From positions 1,688,374 through 1,752,373 of the forward strand of contig MU004238.1 of NCBI GenBank assembly GCA_010405405.1: DNA of 64,000 nt, read 5' to 3'. This document shows positions 60,693 through 64,000 of the stretch, in pieces. The stretch comes from Microthyrium microscopicum. Taxonomy: Eukaryota; Ascomycota; Dothideomycetes; Microthyriales; Microthyriaceae. The notes beneath the pieces were generated by a model. It searched no databases. It had not been told where the DNA came from and saw only the letters and a list, made by a program, of their open reading frames with translations. Position numbers and translations under genes: made by a program. Within the stretch, counting starts at the first letter, position 1. Every line of letters begins with the position of its first letter.

Positions 60693-61490
60693 TCAGATCG
60701 CAATTTCAGTTTCGCCAGCCACTCTCCTGATAACGTTTGCAACAACATCCGGACGATCTAAGAATGGGGAATGGTCTGCGCCCTCCAACGTCACGACCTC
60801 CATCGCCGGCGTCGTTCCATCCACTTTCTTCTTGCCTAAGATTCTCTCGAATGACTCTGGAATCATACTCTTATCTTCAGTGGAGAAGATATACGTGGTT
60901 GGGATGTGCCTCCAGGCAGCGTAAGTAGTCTTCGTCATAGAAACGCCCATCGCCCACGGCTTAAGCAGCTTGCCGACATGTGAAATTACATCTGGCGACT
61001 GGCTTCCATAGAAGAACGACACTGCGTCTTCCGGGCTGACTCGCAAATACCCATCTCCGTCTTTCATAGCCTGCTCGAAGTAGAACTGCGCGACCTTAGG
61101 CTCCATAACCTGGTGATCACTCAAGGCTTCACCTTCCTCGAGTAGATTGGCGCCTCCACAGACGATGGCAATGACTCCGGTCTGTTCTCCTGAAGCTTTG
61201 CGGTCCGATTTGGACAGACCACGAAGAGCCTCTGAGCCAGGCACGCCGCCGTAGGAGTGCAGAAACATGACGACGTCTTGGCCGTCGCCTAGTTCTTTGA
61301 GTACAGCGGAACGGATGGTTTCGACATCAGGATCCATAGATGCTATGGCGGGAATATCCTCAGTCGATGGGAGATGCGGTGCTGAAACCCGATAACCGGA
61401 GGACTCTAGAATTGAAGTGAGAGGCTCATAGGCCGCTGGGACGTGAAAAGCGCCATGTACGAGAACGATGGTGGGTAGTTTGTTGGCCAT
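60693..61490 (-). CDS. Alpha/beta-hydrolase (esterase-like)
   Basis: Intronless, 265 aa. The fold signature is clear: oxyanion 'VHGAF' (residues 11-15), nucleophile Ser79 in 'LHSYGG', and catalytic His240 in 'GADHSPFLDRPD'. A variable cap lies between about residues 90 and 200. The family is the broad fungal AB-hydrolase group that resembles methylketone and salicylate-type esterases; the substrate cannot be told. It lies about 31 kb from the siderophore genes, so I do not assign it as the siderophore esterase. Confidence 0.82.
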   Translation of the reverse strand: MANKLPTIVLVHGAFHVPAAYEPLTSILESSGYRVSAPHLPSTEDIPAIASMDPDVETIRSAVLKELGDGQDVVMFLHSYGGVPGSEALRGLSKSDRKASGEQTGVIAIVCGGANLLEEGEALSDHQVMEPKVAQFYFEQAMKDGDGYLRVSPEDAVSFFYGSQSPDVISHVGKLLKPWAMGVSMTKTTYAAWRHIPTTYIFSTEDKSMIPESFERILGKKKVDGTTPAMEVVTLEGADHSPFLDRPDVVANVIRRVAGETEIAI

Positions 61491-61753
61491 TGTAAAGAGC
61501 TTGGAGGAGCAAGGAGTATAGAGACAATGTTATGTTCAAAAGCTTCGTTGGAGATTATTCAGCAGGGAGCCTGAACGAGTGAAGAATATATATTGCTCCC
61601 TCTGGAGTCTAGCGCTTACATCAGCACCCTCGGCTCCTGATGCCTTCCGAATCATATCAAGAACCGTGAAAGAGGCAACTAGACGTTACGCAATATATCT
61701 CTGTGGTTAAGTCAGGAAGGCCGTTTGGTCGCTGCTCTGGTTCACTGCAATGT
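61491..61753. other. Intergenic, hydrolase promoter
   Basis: About 260 bp up to the decayed MITE; nothing seen. Confidence 0.5.
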
Positions 61754-61970
61754 CAGTCGATAGACAAAATAACTGGCGTGCCCCCATCGACTTCAACGGC
61801 TCCTACATAACACACTCTACTATCGAGTGCTTCACCTAGTTTAAATTATAGGGTGTTCTGACTTGGACATTTATCGAATGTAATGGAAAAAATAACACCT
61901 CTTGATTGATAGGAATCGTGGGAGCCAGCGAAGTTAATGGGAAAATGCCAGCCATTTCGTCATGCGATTG
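61754..61970. mobile_element. Degenerate MITE copy, same family as 39292-39504
   Basis: About 217 bp with imperfect inverted arms (GACAAAATAACTGGCGTGCC on the left; the complement of GACGAAATGGCTGGCATTTT on the right). Left-arm and loop sequence match the intact copy at 39292, including GTACTCCCATC versus GTGCCCCCATC and AAGTGCTTTATCTG versus GAGTGCTTCACCTA. Length and layout agree (213 versus 217 bp). No clean target duplication was found. Confidence 0.7.
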
Positions 61971-62073
61971 AATGCCCACCATAACAGTCCTAACAGAGAC
62001 AAGCCCGATCTCCAATGCATTCAAGTTCGACACCAGAAAGAACTTATGAATGAAAGATAGATCTGGATTCACG

Positions 62074-62700
62074 CTATGCTCTGACACCGATCATAAAAAG
62101 CCGAAGGCATCGCAACATGACTTTGCCATCAGGCAGCTTACGATAAGCTTTTTCAATTCGACCAAGATACACTTCCAAAATCTGTTGTCGTTGCTCCCCA
62201 GAAAACGAATCAATGTATGGTCTTAACCCTGTTCCCATCACCCACTCAACAACAGCCTGATGGTCGTCCAATGCATGATCGTGGTGCATATGCCATACAT
62301 CCAGACTGGCAAGCCGTGGGCTTAGAGCATCCTACAGCTTTTGCGGTGATGGGAAGCGCTCACGCAACGGGACCAGTACCTGCAAGCCCGCGGCCTACGA
62401 TCCGTTACTTGCAGTCTCCGAAATTGCAGCGTAATGCTGCTGTGCGAAGTCGTCTGGCACCTGGAAGACAAAAACACTGCCTGGTCGTAGTGCTTTCACC
62501 AAATGTAATAGTTGGAATCCTTTCCTTGTCTGGTAGCCAGATGAAGAGGGCTCTGGAGATGGTGTTCGTTCAAATGAATAAGCTGGACTTCGAGTATTCA
62601 ACTCCGACGGAGTTCGAACTTGATATTACTTTCAGTCCAGGCAATCGACTTGTCATTGCTAGGCAAGTAAATATCGATGCGATGAGTGAACAAAACCTTT
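62074..62700 (-). pseudogene. Broken trans-aconitate 2-methyltransferase
   Basis: SAM-dependent methyltransferase remnant. The C-terminal half is plain: 'SPRLASLDVWHMHHDHALDD', 'AVVEWVMGTGLRPYIDSFSG', 'GKVMLRCLRLFMIGVR'. It ends at a stop at 62074. Upstream in the same frame are two in-frame TAG codons (one in place of an expected Trp after 'SNGS') and 'LVKALRPGSVFVFQVPDDF'. The preceding block 'ALFIWLPDKERIPTI' is in another frame, so there is also a frameshift near 62520. The SAM-binding N-terminus is missing or unreadable. The family's job is methylation of trans-aconitate; this copy cannot make the enzyme. Confidence 0.8.
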
Positions 62701-62920
62701 TTCTGGAGACTTTGACCGTCATTGATATCACTCATCATTTGTTATCCAATTGTTATAGTGCCCGGCGTAGGAACAATTTCATCATGGCAGGTCGAGCAAG
62801 TCGAAGATATAAAAGGATCAGTGAATCGGCACTTTGTACGTCCCATCTGAATATACCCAAATACCACAAGAATATCATCTTTAATTCTGACACAATCTGA
62901 ACCGATTCTATCCCATCACT
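62701..62920. other. Upstream region of the reductase gene
   Basis: 220 bp between the pseudogene and the reductase start; it may include the unreadable 5' end of the broken methyltransferase. Confidence 0.4.
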
Positions 62921-63991
62921 ATGTCCTACATACTTCTCACTGGCGCAACTGGAAATCTTGGAGCCGTCATCCTCGAACAGCTCATGAAAAGCGACCAAAA
63001 AGTAAAGGCTGTCGTACGATCCTTTGCCAAATCCAAAGAAACGGTCGCCACACAATATGAATCTGCTTCCAATTCAGGACAATTGACCTTTACGGAAATT
63101 CCCGACATGGCTGTTCCCGGGGCCTTCGATGAAGCTTTGAGAAACGCAAGCTCCCTAATCCACGTAGCCACTCCTCTAGAGGACCACGACTTTCTCGAGA
63201 CCATGATCAAGCCCGCCTCAGTCATCACCAAGAATATCCTCAATTCAGCTGCGAAATCGCCAACTTTGAAACGAGTCATCATCACCGGGTCGATTGTCGC
63301 TACTCTTAAGCTTCCAGACGATGTATTCAGCGGAAGAACCATATCCGAGGAAGATTGGAATAGCTGTTCCCTTGAAGAAGCCGTGACCGATGAGTCACAC
63401 GCCTATGGCTACTCGAAAGTGACTTCCGAGAAGGATGCATGGGAGTTCATGGCAAGTGAGAAGCCAAGTTTTGATCTGATTTACCTTCTTGCGCCGAGCA
63501 TCATTGGCAAAAGTATTCAGCCAGGGTTCAAGTTGACTAGACAACACCTTGGTGGAACTTCCAGTGTATACAAAGCGGCCTTTGATGTTGAGAAGCCAGA
63601 CTTTATGTTTCCATATGTCATGTAAGTTGAGCCATCAACCAGCACGAGCTTCGCTGATACAGTGACTAGGGATGTCGAGGATGTAGCTGCGATCCACATC
63701 AAGGCACTGTCTCCGAATGTGCCAGGAAATGAGCGCTACCTTTTTCACTCGAAGCGGCCTCTGCTAGCAGATGAGGCGGTCAATTTTATCAGAGAGAAAT
63801 ATCCGGAACTGACCGTACGAGTGCCAGCAGGCAGTAACGACTCATCTTTGGCGCCGAATTTGTTCAAGACGGATATTTCTAAGGCTAGCAAAGTGTTTGG
63901 CACTGATTGGAAAGACTGGACACTTAGTGTCAGCTCCATGGTCGACGATATCTTGAAGGCCGAGAAGGAGGGCTGTGTTGAGAGTGACTGA
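62921..63991 (+). CDS. NAD(P)-dependent extended SDR reductase (Gre2/ketoreductase-like)
   Basis: Two exons (62921-63621 and 63670-63991, 48-bp intron) give 340 aa. The Rossmann NAD(P) loop is 'LLTGATGNLGAVILEQL' (residues 5-21). The catalytic Ser lies in 'VIITGSIVATL', and the YxxxK motif is 'YGYSKVTSEKDAW'. The layout is that of dihydroflavonol reductase / methylglyoxal reductase (Gre2) enzymes, which reduce small aldehydes or ketones. The intron is required to link 'FMFPYVM' with 'DVEDVAAIHIKAL', a block conserved in this family. Nothing around it shows the substrate. Confidence 0.88.
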
Positions 63992-64000
63992 TTTTAAGAT

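Noticed and set aside
62217-62900. 227-codon plus-strand frame
   Set aside because: It runs antisense through the broken methyltransferase and has no recognisable domain.
1-64000. CRISPR arrays, tRNA and rRNA genes
   Set aside because: I looked for them and saw none. CRISPR is not expected in a fungus, and I saw no tRNA-like B-box with a matching fold.

Overview
The window comes from a filamentous ascomycete fungus (Pezizomycotina). Nearly every gene is split by short introns of about 45-70 bp with GT-AG ends. The genes are fungal types: an Ede1-like EH protein, Fig4, Cog1, a fungal Na+/H+ antiporter and an extracellular-siderophore pathway. Two AT-saturated blocks carry the mark of repeat-induced point mutation (RIP). 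The class is not certain from sequence alone; Leotiomycetes would fit.

Region 1 (1-30003) is a hydroxamate siderophore locus of the fusarinine / triacetylfusarinine type. It holds the 5' part of a SidD-like NRPS (minus strand, running off the left edge), a SidF-like N5-hydroxyornithine transacylase, a SidI-like acyl-CoA ligase, a diverged ornithine-N5-monooxygenase paralogue, a MirB-like siderophore-iron MFS transporter, a SitT-like ABC transporter and a canonical SidA. SidF ends in ARL and SidI in SKL, so both look peroxisomal. No sidH-like hydratase gene is in view.

Two transposons have invaded the locus. One is a 9.6-kb Ty3/gypsy-type LTR element (9180-18781) with 152-bp LTRs and a 5-bp target duplication CTAGA. 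The other is a 1.35-kb hAT-like element (22436-23784) with an 8-bp duplication CTTCGCGG. Both are AT-saturated and look RIP-mutated. Exact matches to the SREA/Fep1-type iron-regulator site ATCWGATAA lie in the shared NRPS/transacylase promoter, beyond the LTR element from the monooxygenase paralogue, and between the MFS gene and the hAT element. Each transposon therefore separates one siderophore gene from its nearest putative iron operators.

Region 2 (30197-55523) is housekeeping: Fig4-type phosphoinositide phosphatase, Ede1-like endocytic scaffold, a possible BTB protein, a mitochondrial conserved protein, a plasma-membrane Na+/H+ antiporter, an RBR E3 ubiquitin ligase, an uncharacterised protein, Cog1 and an MFS transporter. 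A 213-bp MITE with perfect 47-bp inverted repeats lies at 39292-39504.

Region 3 (55776-63991) is catabolic and accessory: a peroxisomal acyl-CoA oxidase, a trans-3-hydroxy-L-proline dehydratase, an alpha/beta hydrolase, a decayed second MITE copy, a broken trans-aconitate methyltransferase and an NAD(P)-dependent extended SDR reductase.
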